64,000 nt of DNA from Sphingobium sp. OAS761 (GCF_024168485.1 NZ_JALJVY010000008.1:124001-188000); one strand, 5' to 3'; shown: positions 36,589-45,397, counted from the first letter of the stretch. Notes: generated by a model not told the origin, from the sequence alone. Numbers and translations: made by a program.

Positions 36589-37774
36589 TCGTGGCCCGCC
36601 AACTGGCCTTGAAGAAATCGACCAAGCGCCGTGCGCCGGTTTCCGCAACGGCACGGTTGATGCTGTTGCTCATCAGGAATTTGCGGAATTCGATCTTGAG
36701 GCGAGTTTCTGATGCAGCGCGCTCTGGCCAATCGGTTCCAGCCATCCGTTCATACAGAGAGATGAGCTTGGATGCCCATCCGGCCAGCATTTCGGGCGGG
36801 TATTCGCTGTCGTTACGCACCGTGTTTCGCAACAGCTTGGCAATGGCATCTGCCGAAATTGGCTCACCTGCTATCAGTGTCGGATCAGGCTCGGCCAAAG
36901 CTCTATCCGCCATTTCCTCGATGGCCTGCGCCTCTGCCGCGTCGCGCCGTTCCTCTTCGATCAGGCGGCTGAGCCAGTCGTTGCTATATTTCGATGCCCC
37001 GCCCGGATCGGGAAACAGGTTGGCGTGGTGGATGTTCATTTTGCGGAGCGTGTTCAGGCACTCGACGCGGTTCTCATTCGGAACATGGATTTTGGCGATG
37101 TAGCGGGCGACATCCATCGGATCGTCCGGGTTGATGACTTCATTCTCGGCCAGTTCGTTGAGGATCGCGGAAACCAGATTTTCCCTGCCGCTGGGCGTGA
37201 TCGTGAACAGCCCCGCCTGATTGACTAGCCGCGCATTCTCGTGGTGCGTCGGTTGAAAGATGATCTTCGACAGGCTTTCATCGGCGCGAATGGCAGTCAT
37301 GTTCAGGCAGAAAACCGCGCGGGAGTCGTTAGGATTGATGTCGAGCACATCCGGTTCATCGAAGGCGAAGAACAGCGCGACATAGGGCGATTTGGTCCAG
37401 TCGATCAGCGGTGTTCGCAGGCCGTGATGCTGGCCGAAGGCCCAAAGTTCCTCATCGTCCAGCTTGCTGCAATCCAGCCCGCGCCCGCGCATGGCGAGGC
37501 GGAATTGGGCCAGCAGACTGGCTTCATGTTCGGCGGGAACGGAACCGCCATCGAACAGGCGGGCGAGCGTGGAGGAGAGGTGCCAGTCATGCCCGCGCTG
37601 CCCGCGATAAACGATTTCGCCCTTGGCCATGTTATGCTCCGGCGAGCGCATGGCAACGATGAACGCCTCCCAGCTTTCCACCCGGCAAGCCGGAACCAGC
37701 CCATCAATCCCCACATCGCCGATGGCATAGGTGGGAAACAGCGGCAGCGAGCGGAAATAGGGATTAGTCATCAT
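36578..37774 (-). CDS. FRG domain-containing protein
   Basis: A 398-residue protein with the FRG domain (about residues 30-200): VYRGQRGHDWHLSSTLARLF supplies the Arg-Gly motif, and QHHGLRTPLIDWTKSPYVAL followed by FFAFDEP is the second conserved block. FRG proteins resemble ADP-ribosyltransferase-like folds by some predictions, but no activity is proven; they recur in defence islands. The C-terminal 200 residues are helical, with an acidic coiled stretch (LIEEERRDAAEAQAIEEMAD). Its ATG overlaps the hsdS stop by four bases, so it is translated with the specificity subunit. Confidence 0.85.
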   Translation of the reverse strand: MMTNPYFRSLPLFPTYAIGDVGIDGLVPACRVESWEAFIVAMRSPEHNMAKGEIVYRGQRGHDWHLSSTLARLFDGGSVPAEHEASLLAQFRLAMRGRGLDCSKLDDEELWAFGQHHGLRTPLIDWTKSPYVALFFAFDEPDVLDINPNDSRAVFCLNMTAIRADESLSKIIFQPTHHENARLVNQAGLFTITPSGRENLVSAILNELAENEVINPDDPMDVARYIAKIHVPNENRVECLNTLRKMNIHHANLFPDPGGASKYSNDWLSRLIEEERRDAAEAQAIEEMADRALAEPDPTLIAGEPISADAIAKLLRNTVRNDSEYPPEMLAGWASKLISLYERMAGTDWPERAASETRLKIEFRKFLMSNSINRAVAETGARRLVDFFKASWRATNAP

Positions 37775-39117
37775 GCAGCCTCAGCCTGCGGAGCAGCGCG
37801 CACCGCGCCGGACATCAGCCGGGGCAGGAGATAGTCGCGGGTTTCGGCGAGGGTGCGGTTTTCCAGTTCGTTGTGGATCATCCGATCCCAGAGTGGCTGC
37901 ATGACCGCTGACATCGCCTCAATCGTCGGTTCAGGCGGGCAGACCGTTGCAGCGTTCGTCAGGTGCATCCGTTGGATATGCCCCATCGTGGTGGCCTTGG
38001 AGGCGGCGATAAGCTGGAACTCCGGCATATGGTGATGGACCCACAGGCCATAGAACCACTGCGGATAGACATCCGACGATACCTTGAAGAGGTGCTGATT
38101 GAGCGCCCCTTCGCCTTCGGTCCAAACCTTCGCCATCAAGCTGCCCGACCATGAGAAGATGAAGTCGCCATCCTTGATGATGTATTTGGCTGGCAACGTG
38201 CGAGCCGCCCTGTTGCTGCGTTCGGACAAGCCGTTGCGAAGTTCGGCAATCTTGATCACCGGCAGATCAGGTTCGCCCGGTTTGGCCGGGTGCTTTTGCA
38301 AAGCCAGTCCGTTGAGGAACTCTGCGATCGAGTCCAGTGGGCGCTCGCTCCAACCCACCGGCAAGCCATCATTGCCGAAGGCAACGGGAAAGAGGGCGGC
38401 GAGGTGGGCGGCGCGGGCGGGGTCTGGGGTCAGGCCGCCCATGATCGCCGCCGGATCAGTCGCGCCCGCCAAGGCACGGCGCACCGGGCCGAAATCAACA
38501 AACCAATCCCGAAAAATCGCCTGCGCCATCCCCTCCAGCGTCTCATTCATCCGCCGGTTGAGTTCGATCTTGTCGTCCAGCGGCTGCAAAACATCGACAA
38601 TGTCTTGCTGTTCCTTGGGCGAAGGGAGCTTGAAGCGATGTGCCAGAATGCGACCGGGCGAAGTATGCTTGACCGTTGAGCCGGTCGCTCCTCCGACAAT
38701 CTCATGCCGGTAGGGCCGCGTCCGCATTAGCCAAGCGATGAAACCCAAATTTGCCGACGCATCCTTTGCTATTACGCGCCCAATCCGCTGGTTGTGCAGT
38801 AGACGCGGCTTTATGACGGGCACGATAGCGGAGAAGCCAAGCGTATCGGCCTGTTTGCTGAGATCAGTCATCGTGACGATTACATCGCCCGGATTGAGCA
38901 CATATTCCTTCGGCACCGGGCCGTTGTAGAACTTGGGCTTGTTGAGTTGAAAGCCGCCCCCAATCGCAAAGTTGCCGGGCGTCACGAGGATATCGCCGGT
39001 TGGCTCATCCGTGAAGAATTCACCCTTGAAGGCAAAGCCATGCTTGATGTCGATAAGTTCGCTCAATTGAGCGTCGCGCCATTCAGCCACCAACGACAAC
39101 TCCGGCAAGGCGCTCAC
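37771..39117 (-). CDS. hsdS: Type I restriction-modification specificity subunit
   Basis: A 448-residue subunit that fixes the DNA sequence recognised by the methylase and nuclease. Two target-recognition domains (about 10-170 and 240-405) are separated by conserved helices. The first spacer, LPSPKEQQDIVDVLQPLDDK followed by IELNRRMNETLEGMAQAIFR, and the C-terminal ELENRTLAETRDYLLPRLMSG are the usual HsdS repeats. The gene overlaps the hsdM 3' end by 35 bp. No frameshift or internal truncation is seen, so both half-sites should be recognised. Confidence 0.93.
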   Translation of the reverse strand: MSALPELSLVAEWRDAQLSELIDIKHGFAFKGEFFTDEPTGDILVTPGNFAIGGGFQLNKPKFYNGPVPKEYVLNPGDVIVTMTDLSKQADTLGFSAIVPVIKPRLLHNQRIGRVIAKDASANLGFIAWLMRTRPYRHEIVGGATGSTVKHTSPGRILAHRFKLPSPKEQQDIVDVLQPLDDKIELNRRMNETLEGMAQAIFRDWFVDFGPVRRALAGATDPAAIMGGLTPDPARAAHLAALFPVAFGNDGLPVGWSERPLDSIAEFLNGLALQKHPAKPGEPDLPVIKIAELRNGLSERSNRAARTLPAKYIIKDGDFIFSWSGSLMAKVWTEGEGALNQHLFKVSSDVYPQWFYGLWVHHHMPEFQLIAASKATTMGHIQRMHLTNAATVCPPEPTIEAMSAVMQPLWDRMIHNELENRTLAETRDYLLPRLMSGAVRAAPQAEAA

Positions 39118-40678
39118 GAATTAGATTTGCGAGGCGCTCACTTTCGCCGAAATGTTCATCCAGCTTGCCCTGAAATGCCCCAAGCCGTTCTTCAAACGGG
39201 GTATCGTCTCCCTCCACATCTTCCGCCCCGACATAGCGGCCCGGTGTCAGGACGAAGCCATGCTTGCGGACTTCCTCCAGCGTCGCAGAGCGACAGAAGC
39301 CGGGGATGTCCTGATACTCGCCAAGCCCAGCCTCCGGCTTCGCCCGCCAGCGGTGATAGGCTCCGGTGATCGTCGCAATGTCGGCTTCCGAAAACTCGCG
39401 CCGCGTGCGGTCCACCATATGGCCCAGATTGCGAGCGTCGATGAAGAGGAAATGGCCCTTGCGATCGCGGTGGCCGTTTGCGCTCTTATCGCGGGCGAGG
39501 AACCACAGGCAGGCAGGAATCTGCGTCGAATAGAAAAGCTGACCGGGCAGCGCGACCATGCAATCCACCACGTCGCCTTCGATCATGGCCTTGCGAATGT
39601 CGCCCTCGCCCGATTGCTGCGACGACATGGAGCCATTTGCCAGCACCACGCCCGCCGTGCCGCGCGGGGCAAGGTGGTGGATGATATGCTGAAGCCACGC
39701 GAAGTTGGCGTTGCCCGCTGGCGGCTGGCCAAATTTCCAGCGCACGTCGCCTTCCAACTGCGGTTGCCACCAATCGGATATGTTGAACGGCGGATTGGCC
39801 ATCGCATAATCGAATTTGAGCGTGGGGAAGGCATCGCTCAGGAACGATCCTTCATTGTTCCATTTGATGTCCGCGTCGATACCGCGCACGGCAAGGTTCA
39901 TCTTGCAGAGCTTCCACGTCGTATGGTTGCGCTCCTGCCCATAGATGGCGATGTCGCTGCGACGGCCCTGATGGTTTTCGATGAAGCGTTCGGACTGCAC
40001 GAACATCCCGCCGGACCCGCAGCACGGATCGTAAACCCGGCCATTGTGCGGCTCCAGCATCTCCACGATGGTCTGAACAACGGATCGGGGGGTAAAGAAC
40101 TCGCCGCCGCGCCGCCCTTCCGCGCCAGCAAACTGGCTGATGAAATACTCATAGGCGCGGCCCAGCAGGTCTTTCGATTTGCCGTCCGCGCTGTGCATCC
40201 CGACTTTTGAAAACAGGTCGATCAGCTCGCCCAGCATCGTCTTGTCGAGCTGCGGGCGTCCATATTCCTTGGGCAGAACATCCTTGAGCACAGCAACATT
40301 GGCGCGTTCGATGGCGTCCATCGCATTGTCGATCAGATTGCCGATGTCGCCCACGCGCTCCTTGCCGGTGGTAACGTCGGTGAAGTTGATCTGCGGGCGC
40401 TTGGCATTGGCCTGCAAATGCTCCCACCGCGCTTCCTGCGGCACCCAGAACACGTTGGAGGCAAGATATTCCTCCGGGTCTTCAGGATCGGCATATTCTT
40501 CCAGCAGCAATTTGGCGCGGTGATACTCGAATGCTTCGGAAATATATTTGAGAAAAATCAGCCCCAGTGCGACGTGCTTGTATTCCGAAGGTTCAAGATT
40601 GCCACGGAGCTTATCCGCCATCTTGAACAGGTCCGCCTCAAAGCCGAGGTCGCTACCGCTATTTGCCTGAGATGCCAT
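39083..40678 (-). CDS. hsdM: Type I restriction-modification DNA methyltransferase subunit
   Basis: A 531-residue N6-adenine methylase. The N-terminal helical HsdM domain starts GFEADLFKMADKLRGNLEPS followed by EYKHVALGLIFLKYISEAFE. The catalytic domain has GEFFTPRSVVQTIVEML, the S-adenosylmethionine motif YDPCCGSGGMF (about 217-226) and the catalytic NPPF in YAMANPPFNISDWW (about 294). The ATG at 40678 was chosen because AGGGGGAA lies upstream and upstream sequence is unrelated. It is the first gene of the leftward hsd operon and starts 286 bp inside the right end of the element. Confidence 0.95.
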   Translation of the reverse strand: MASQANSGSDLGFEADLFKMADKLRGNLEPSEYKHVALGLIFLKYISEAFEYHRAKLLLEEYADPEDPEEYLASNVFWVPQEARWEHLQANAKRPQINFTDVTTGKERVGDIGNLIDNAMDAIERANVAVLKDVLPKEYGRPQLDKTMLGELIDLFSKVGMHSADGKSKDLLGRAYEYFISQFAGAEGRRGGEFFTPRSVVQTIVEMLEPHNGRVYDPCCGSGGMFVQSERFIENHQGRRSDIAIYGQERNHTTWKLCKMNLAVRGIDADIKWNNEGSFLSDAFPTLKFDYAMANPPFNISDWWQPQLEGDVRWKFGQPPAGNANFAWLQHIIHHLAPRGTAGVVLANGSMSSQQSGEGDIRKAMIEGDVVDCMVALPGQLFYSTQIPACLWFLARDKSANGHRDRKGHFLFIDARNLGHMVDRTRREFSEADIATITGAYHRWRAKPEAGLGEYQDIPGFCRSATLEEVRKHGFVLTPGRYVGAEDVEGDDTPFEERLGAFQGKLDEHFGESERLANLIRERLAGVVVGG

Positions 40679-40888
40679 TGATTCTTGTTCCCCCTTGAAG
40701 AGGACTCTAGCGGGAAACGGCGTTGAACGGCAACGCAGATTGCTCCCTATCTCACTTCTAGAAAGCGGCTTATCCAAGCTGGCAGTTTGATGGCATTGGG
40801 CAGAAAACGCACAGGGGTGAACGCTCCTGACTGGAAATGGCTGCATCCCGTTCTGTTCCGAATGATGCCAGCGCGGCCCAATCAAAAC

Positions 40889-40904
40889 GTGGGAACGAAT
40901 GTGG
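40889..40904 (+). repeat. Right-end integrase arm-site candidate
   Basis: GTGGGAACGAATGTGG differs at one base from the left-end copy at 15897-15912, in the same orientation, and lies 60 bp inside the right attachment repeat. Presence at both extremities only, outside any gene, supports an integrase arm-binding role. Confidence 0.55.
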
Positions 40905-40923
40905 CTTTGCCTTGGAAAGGTCT

Positions 40924-40958
40924 GGGGTTTATCGTGTAATAACAACACGATAAACCCC
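40924..40958. repeat. Perfect inverted repeat beside attR
   Basis: GGGGTTTATCGTGT-N7-ACACGATAAACCCC, a 14-bp perfect stem with a 7-nt loop, ends six bases from the attachment repeat. It could be a transcript terminator for the tRNA-Met gene supplied by the element (no T-run on that strand) or a binding site for excision proteins. Confidence 0.6.
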
Positions 40959-40963
40959 TTGAC

Positions 40964-40978
40964 TGGTAGCGGAGGAGG
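40964..40978 (-). repeat. Right attachment repeat within tRNA-Met
   Basis: TGGTAGCGGAGGAGG, identical to 15762-15776. It is the 3' end of the tRNA-Met gene (CCA, discriminator, acceptor strand and part of the T-stem), so the element restores the tRNA it entered. Confidence 0.9.
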
Positions 40979-41040
40979 GACTTGAACCCCCGACACGCGG
41001 ATTATGATTCCGCTGCTCTAACCAGCTGAGCTACTCCGCC
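40964..41040 (-). tRNA. tRNA-Met (CAT anticodon, elongator type)
   Basis: The reverse strand folds as a 77-nt cloverleaf: acceptor GGCGGAG / CTCCGCT with discriminator A and encoded CCA, D-arm AGCTCAGCTGGTTAGAGC, anticodon stem GCGGA / TCCGC with loop ATCATAA (anticodon CAT), and T-arm containing GGTTCAAGTCC. The first pair is G-U and not the unpaired base of an initiator, so it is elongator Met; a lysidine-modified Ile tRNA with CAT is less likely on this sequence. It is the integration target of the element. Confidence 0.95.
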
Positions 41041-41136
41041 CCAAGGGCATCGCGCGGTGCCTGGGCGCCGCGGTGAGGGCGCGCTATACGCAGCGTTGCG
41101 GAAACGGTCAACGGGGTTTGCGCAATTGGCCGGCGA

Positions 41137-41988
41137 TCATTTTCGCTCCATCGCCCATCCTGCGGGAATGGCCGGGGAATAGGTGGCGAAACGCCCCGCG
41201 TCGATCGCCGCCACCCATTGCGTGATGACCGGCCCGATCCGCGCCATGTCCGGGTGATGGCCGGCGCCCGTCATGCTGATCCTGACCGTGGGCGATCGGG
41301 CCGCCGCGAACAGGCGATCCGCTTGCGCGGCATCGACGCGGCGGTCCGCCGTTCCCTGCATCATGATCACCGGCGCCTCGATGCGGGGCAGGGCTTCCAG
41401 ATTATTCCACCGGTCGGGCAGCAGGGAGCCTGTTCCGGCCGGCGCAGATTCGGCCAGCCGGTCGAACGCGGACAGCGTCGCCACGCCGCTGACCGGAACG
41501 CGCGCACCGACGTGCAGCGCGACGGCACCGCCCAGCGAATGGCCGACGAGGAAAAGATGGGCGTTCGGCCCCGCCAGGTCGCGCGCGCGCGCCGTGAAGG
41601 CCAGCCCGTCGGCGATCAGGCCGGCCTGCGTCGGCGTGCCCGGATTGCCGCCGAAACCACGATAGGACACCACCACGACATGATCGCCCCGGCCGGTCAG
41701 TTGCTCGGCATAGCGGGCGGCGATCCCCTGGTTCGACCCGCGCCCGTGGAAGAACAGGATGACGTCATGATCGTCGGGCGCGCCGCGCCAGTAATAGCCA
41801 GTCAGGGCCATTCCGTCCGTTGTGCGTACGGTCAGCGTCTCGGGCTTGCGCCCCGTATAGTCGCCGATATGTACCGGTCTTGGGTCGGCCTGGTAGATAT
41901 GGTCGCGCAGGACGGAGGCGCAGCCGGTCAGGGCCAGCGCCGCGGCAAGGCCCGCCGCTTTCCACCATCTGCCTGCCGTTCCCGTCAT
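41137..41988 (-). CDS. Alpha/beta-hydrolase lipoprotein
   Basis: A 283-residue lipoprotein hydrolase. The signal peptide ends in the lipobox ALTGC (cysteine near residue 22). The alpha/beta-hydrolase core has an oxyanion strand ILFFHGRGSNQG, the nucleophile elbow LVGHSLGGAVAL, a late Asp in MQGTADRRVDAAQ and a catalytic His in SMTGAGHHPDM. It resembles the YfhR/BEM46 group; the substrate is unknown. The start ATG at 41988 has AGAGGACAGG upstream. Divergent from the ATP-grasp gene. Confidence 0.85.
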   Translation of the reverse strand: MTGTAGRWWKAAGLAAALALTGCASVLRDHIYQADPRPVHIGDYTGRKPETLTVRTTDGMALTGYYWRGAPDDHDVILFFHGRGSNQGIAARYAEQLTGRGDHVVVVSYRGFGGNPGTPTQAGLIADGLAFTARARDLAGPNAHLFLVGHSLGGAVALHVGARVPVSGVATLSAFDRLAESAPAGTGSLLPDRWNNLEALPRIEAPVIMMQGTADRRVDAAQADRLFAAARSPTVRISMTGAGHHPDMARIGPVITQWVAAIDAGRFATYSPAIPAGWAMERK

Positions 41989-42111
41989 TTTCGACCTGTC
42001 CTCTGCCAGACTGTCCTGCGCAGCCGCAATTTTTATGTTGCAATCCCTTCCGTCGCGCGCACTAATGCTGCAACGCACAAGCGGCCGTTCGGCCCAGGGA
42101 GGATTGACGAC

Positions 42112-43521
42112 TTGCCCTTCCATGAAATGTTTGAGCCCGACGGTTCGGTTCGCCCCTGTTACGATGAAGTGCAGCAGTGGGTCGAGCGAACGGGTATTGC
42201 CGGACTCAACCGTCGACTGGACGAGGCGGAAGCCATCTTCCGGCGCATCGGCATCACGTTCGCCGTCTATGGGGAGGGCGGCGACCCGGAACGTCTCATT
42301 CCCTTCGATCTTCTCCCGCGCATCTTCACCGCGCAGGAATGGCGCCTCCTCGACAAGGGCATTCGCCAGCGCGCCCGTGCGCTCAACGCCTTTCTCCACG
42401 ATGTCTATCATCGCGGGGAAATCGTGAAGGCGGGCATCATGCCGGCCGACATCATCTACAACAACAGCGCATATCTCGCCGAAATGGCGGATTTCACGCC
42501 GCCGGGCAAGGTGTACAGCCATATCGTGGGCATCGACATCGTGCGTACCGGGCCGGAAGGGTTCGAAGTGCTGGAGGATAATTGCCGCACACCTTCGGGT
42601 GTGTCCTACATGCTGGAAAACCGGGAAATCATGACGCGCATGTTCCCCGAACTGTTCAGCCAGGGGCTGGTCGCGCCGGTCGACGACTATCCCGCCGAAC
42701 TGCTCAAGAGCCTCAAGGAAGTGGCGCCGCCGGCGTGCAAGGGCGATCCGGTCGTGGTGGTTCTCACCCCCGGTTCGCTCAACAGCGCCTATTATGAGCA
42801 CAGCTTCCTGGCCGACCTGATGGGCGTCGAACTGGTGGAGCCCGCCGACCTCTTCGTCGACGAGGATCGGGTGTGGATGAAGACGACCCTGGGGCCAAAG
42901 GCGGTCGACGTCATCTATCGCCGCATCGACGACGAATATCTCGATCCGCTGGTGTTCCGGCCCGACAGCCTGCTGGGCGTGCCGGGCATCTTCAGCGTCT
43001 ATCGCAACGGCGGGGTGACGCTGGCGTCAGCGCCGGGATCGGGCATCGCCGACGACAAGGCGGTCTATATCTACGTGCCCGAAATGATCCGCTTCTATCT
43101 CGGCGAAAAGCCGATCCTCGACAATATCCGCACCTGGCAGTGCGGCAAGCCCGACGAACTCGCCTATGTGCTGGAGCATCTGCACGAACTGGTGGCGAAG
43201 GAAGTCCACGGCTCGGGCGGCTACGGCATGCTGATCGGCCCCAAGGCCAGCAAGGCGGAAGTCGAAGCCTATGCCGAACGGATCAGGGCGAACCCGGCAG
43301 AATTCATTGCCCAACCGACGCTGGACCTGTCCACCGTCCCGACGCTCGGGCCGGCCTCCGTCGTCGGGCGTCATGCCGATTTCCGGCCCTATTGCCTGGT
43401 CGGAAAGCAAATCCGCCTCGTCCCCGGCGGCCTCACGCGCGTCGCCCTCACCGAAGGGTCGCTGGTCGTGAACTCCAGCCAGGGCGGCGGGGTCAAGGAT
43501 ACGTGGGTGATGCAGGAATGA
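42112..43521 (+). CDS. Circularly permuted ATP-grasp protein
   Basis: A 469-residue protein of the circularly permuted ATP-grasp type 2 family, predicted to form amide or peptide bonds using ATP. Recognisable blocks are PFHEMFEPDGSVRPCYDEVQ at the start, EDNCRTPSGVSYMLENR (metal/ATP-binding region), YRRIDDEYLDPLVFRPDSLL and NSSQGGGVKDTWV at the end. The TTG at 42112 is preferred: GGGAGG lies eight bases upstream and the next in-frame ATG (42127) would remove conserved residues. It leads a four-gene cluster with alpha-E, transglutaminase and proteasome-like genes, known as the Anbu neighbourhood, thought to make and process a peptide-like product. Confidence 0.9.
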   Translation: MPFHEMFEPDGSVRPCYDEVQQWVERTGIAGLNRRLDEAEAIFRRIGITFAVYGEGGDPERLIPFDLLPRIFTAQEWRLLDKGIRQRARALNAFLHDVYHRGEIVKAGIMPADIIYNNSAYLAEMADFTPPGKVYSHIVGIDIVRTGPEGFEVLEDNCRTPSGVSYMLENREIMTRMFPELFSQGLVAPVDDYPAELLKSLKEVAPPACKGDPVVVVLTPGSLNSAYYEHSFLADLMGVELVEPADLFVDEDRVWMKTTLGPKAVDVIYRRIDDEYLDPLVFRPDSLLGVPGIFSVYRNGGVTLASAPGSGIADDKAVYIYVPEMIRFYLGEKPILDNIRTWQCGKPDELAYVLEHLHELVAKEVHGSGGYGMLIGPKASKAEVEAYAERIRANPAEFIAQPTLDLSTVPTLGPASVVGRHADFRPYCLVGKQIRLVPGGLTRVALTEGSLVVNSSQGGGVKDTWVMQE

Positions 43522-43567
43522 CGGTCGATTTTCCCCTCCTTGCCCCTCAGATCGAAGGCCTGACGCG

Positions 43568-44500
43568 ATGCTGAGCCGGACCGCCGAAAATCTCTTCTGG
43601 ATGGCGCGTTACATGGAACGGGCGGAATCGACCGCCCGCCTGCTGACCATGGGGCAGCGCATGGCGATCCTGCCGGGCGCGCACCACCGCGAGGAATGGC
43701 GCTCGGTCGTCCGCGCCACCGGGGCGGAACATCAGTTTCCCGAGGGCAAGCCCGTCACCGAAAGCGACGTCGTGTCCTTCCTGATGCTGGATCTCGACAA
43801 TCCCAGCTCGATCCGCTCCTGCCTGCTCAAGGCGCGCGCCAATGCCAAGTCCGCGCGCACCATGCTGACGCAGGACATGTGGGAATCGCTGAACGAGGGC
43901 TGGCGCAAGCTCGACAGCTACGACATCGCCGAGGCGCGGGCGCAGATGCCCACCCTCATCGACTGGGTGAAGACCCGCGTCATGACCTTCCGGGGTGCCG
44001 CCGATTCGGGCCAGCTTCGCAATGAAGGGCACGACTTCCTGCGCACCGGCTCCGCGCTGGAACGGGCGCAGATGACGCTGCGCCTGCTGGACGTAAAATA
44101 TTATGTCCTGCTGCCCGAAACCGAAGTGATCGGCGGCAACCGCGATCATTATCAATGGACGTCGGTGCTCTATGCCCTGTCGGGCGCGCGCGCCTATCAC
44201 CATGTCTATGGCGGCACCTACACGCCCTGGCAGATCACCGATTTCCTGATGCTCAACACGCTGTTCCCGCGCAGCGTCGCCTTTTGCTACCACGAACTTG
44301 CGCACCGGCTGCAAAGACTGGCGGGCTGGCACGACCATAGCGGCCCGTGCCACGAGACGATCGACCGGATGGTCGCTGAACTCGACGCCCTCGACAGCGG
44401 CGAGATTTTCCGGCGCGGCCTGCACGAAACGGTGCAGCACGGACTGATGATGACCAACCGCCTGGGCTTCGAGATCGCCCAGACCTATCATTTCGGCTGA
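43568..44500 (+). CDS. Alpha-E domain protein
   Basis: A 310-residue, mainly helical protein starting MLSRTAENLFWMARYMERAE, the signature of the alpha-E domain (DUF403), with many conserved acidic residues and the late HYQWTSVLYALSGARAYH. It nearly always accompanies the circularly permuted ATP-grasp protein and is thought to act with it, sometimes as a fusion. The activity is unknown. It starts 46 bp after the ATP-grasp stop. Confidence 0.92.
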   Translation: MLSRTAENLFWMARYMERAESTARLLTMGQRMAILPGAHHREEWRSVVRATGAEHQFPEGKPVTESDVVSFLMLDLDNPSSIRSCLLKARANAKSARTMLTQDMWESLNEGWRKLDSYDIAEARAQMPTLIDWVKTRVMTFRGAADSGQLRNEGHDFLRTGSALERAQMTLRLLDVKYYVLLPETEVIGGNRDHYQWTSVLYALSGARAYHHVYGGTYTPWQITDFLMLNTLFPRSVAFCYHELAHRLQRLAGWHDHSGPCHETIDRMVAELDALDSGEIFRRGLHETVQHGLMMTNRLGFEIAQTYHFG

Positions 44501-44524
44501 GGGCCGGGGAGGGGACGTGAACGC

Positions 44525-45397
44525 ATGAGGCTGCTCGTCCGCCACCAGACCGCCTACAGCTACGCCGCGACCGCCGGGCGTGCGGCGATGCGGTTGAAAC
44601 TCATGCCGGTCGACAATCCGGCCCAGACCGTGCTCGACTGGCAGGTCAGCGTCAATGACCAGCCGCTGCCCGCCTTTCACCTCAACAGCTACGGCGAAAA
44701 GGAAGCGGTCTGGGTCCGCCACGACAGCTTCGACCGTGCCGTGATCGTGGCCGAAGGGCTGGTGGAAACGCGCGAATGCCATGGCGTCATTGGCCATCTG
44801 CGCTCCAGCGTGCCGTCGCAATATTTCCTGCGTCCGACCCCGCTGACCCGGGCGTCGGACGGCATCGTCGCCATGGCCCGCGCCCTGCCGGACGATGGCG
44901 GCCCGCTTGCCCGGCTCCATGCCCTGTCCGCCGCCGTGATCGGCGCGGTCCAGTATCGCCCCGGCGTCACCACCGCCGATACCACCGCCGCGCAGGCCTT
45001 CGCGCTGGGCGCGGGCGTGTGCCAGGACCATGCCCAGATATTCATCGCCGGCGCCCGCTCGATCGGCATCCCCGCGCGCTACGTGTCGGGCTATCTGCTC
45101 GCGGACGACGACGATGTGCTGCACGAAACCCATGGCTGGGCCGAAGCCTGGCTGCCCGACCTCGGCTGGATCGGCTTCGATCCGTCGAACAGCGTGTGCG
45201 TGACCGAACGCTATCTGCGCGTGGCGAGCGGCCTGGACGCGGACGAGGCGGCGCCGATCCGCGGTTCGGTGACGGTCGCGGGCGACATCCGCATTGACGC
45301 GGACGTCCGGATCGCGCAGGCGGAGGACGGCGTCGAGGAACGGCAACTGCAACGACAGCAGCAACAAAGCACCCCGCCGCCCGACTCGAAGGGTTGA
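44525..45397 (+). CDS. Transglutaminase-like cysteine protease
   Basis: A 290-residue protein with an N-terminal bacterial transglutaminase-like domain and the papain-like triad: Cys166 in GAGVCQDHAQIF, His203 in ETHGWAEAW and Asp219 in WIGFDPSNS. Such enzymes in the Anbu cluster are predicted to be peptidases or amidases rather than crosslinkers. It begins 24 bp after the alpha-E gene. The C-terminal 40 residues are Gln-rich and acidic, probably disordered. Confidence 0.92.
   Translation: MRLLVRHQTAYSYAATAGRAAMRLKLMPVDNPAQTVLDWQVSVNDQPLPAFHLNSYGEKEAVWVRHDSFDRAVIVAEGLVETRECHGVIGHLRSSVPSQYFLRPTPLTRASDGIVAMARALPDDGGPLARLHALSAAVIGAVQYRPGVTTADTTAAQAFALGAGVCQDHAQIFIAGARSIGIPARYVSGYLLADDDDVLHETHGWAEAWLPDLGWIGFDPSNSVCVTERYLRVASGLDADEAAPIRGSVTVAGDIRIDADVRIAQAEDGVEERQLQRQQQQSTPPPDSKG

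Larger units (their letters stand above)
15762..40978. mobile_element. 25.2-kb integrative and mobilisable element in tRNA-Met
   Basis: The element is bounded by identical 15-bp copies of the tRNA-Met 3' end (TGGTAGCGGAGGAGG on the plus strand). A tyrosine integrase lies at the left end and the complete tRNA gene spans the right junction. Cargo includes excision-type regulators, RelBE, a HTH/ImmA protease with Beta protein, a Septu-like pair, a HEPN-STN protein, oriT with traC/traD/traA, and a type I restriction operon. I see no type IV secretion genes, coupling protein or replication initiator, so it fits an element mobilised by a helper. Boundaries come from the repeat; excision is inferred. 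Confidence 0.85.
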
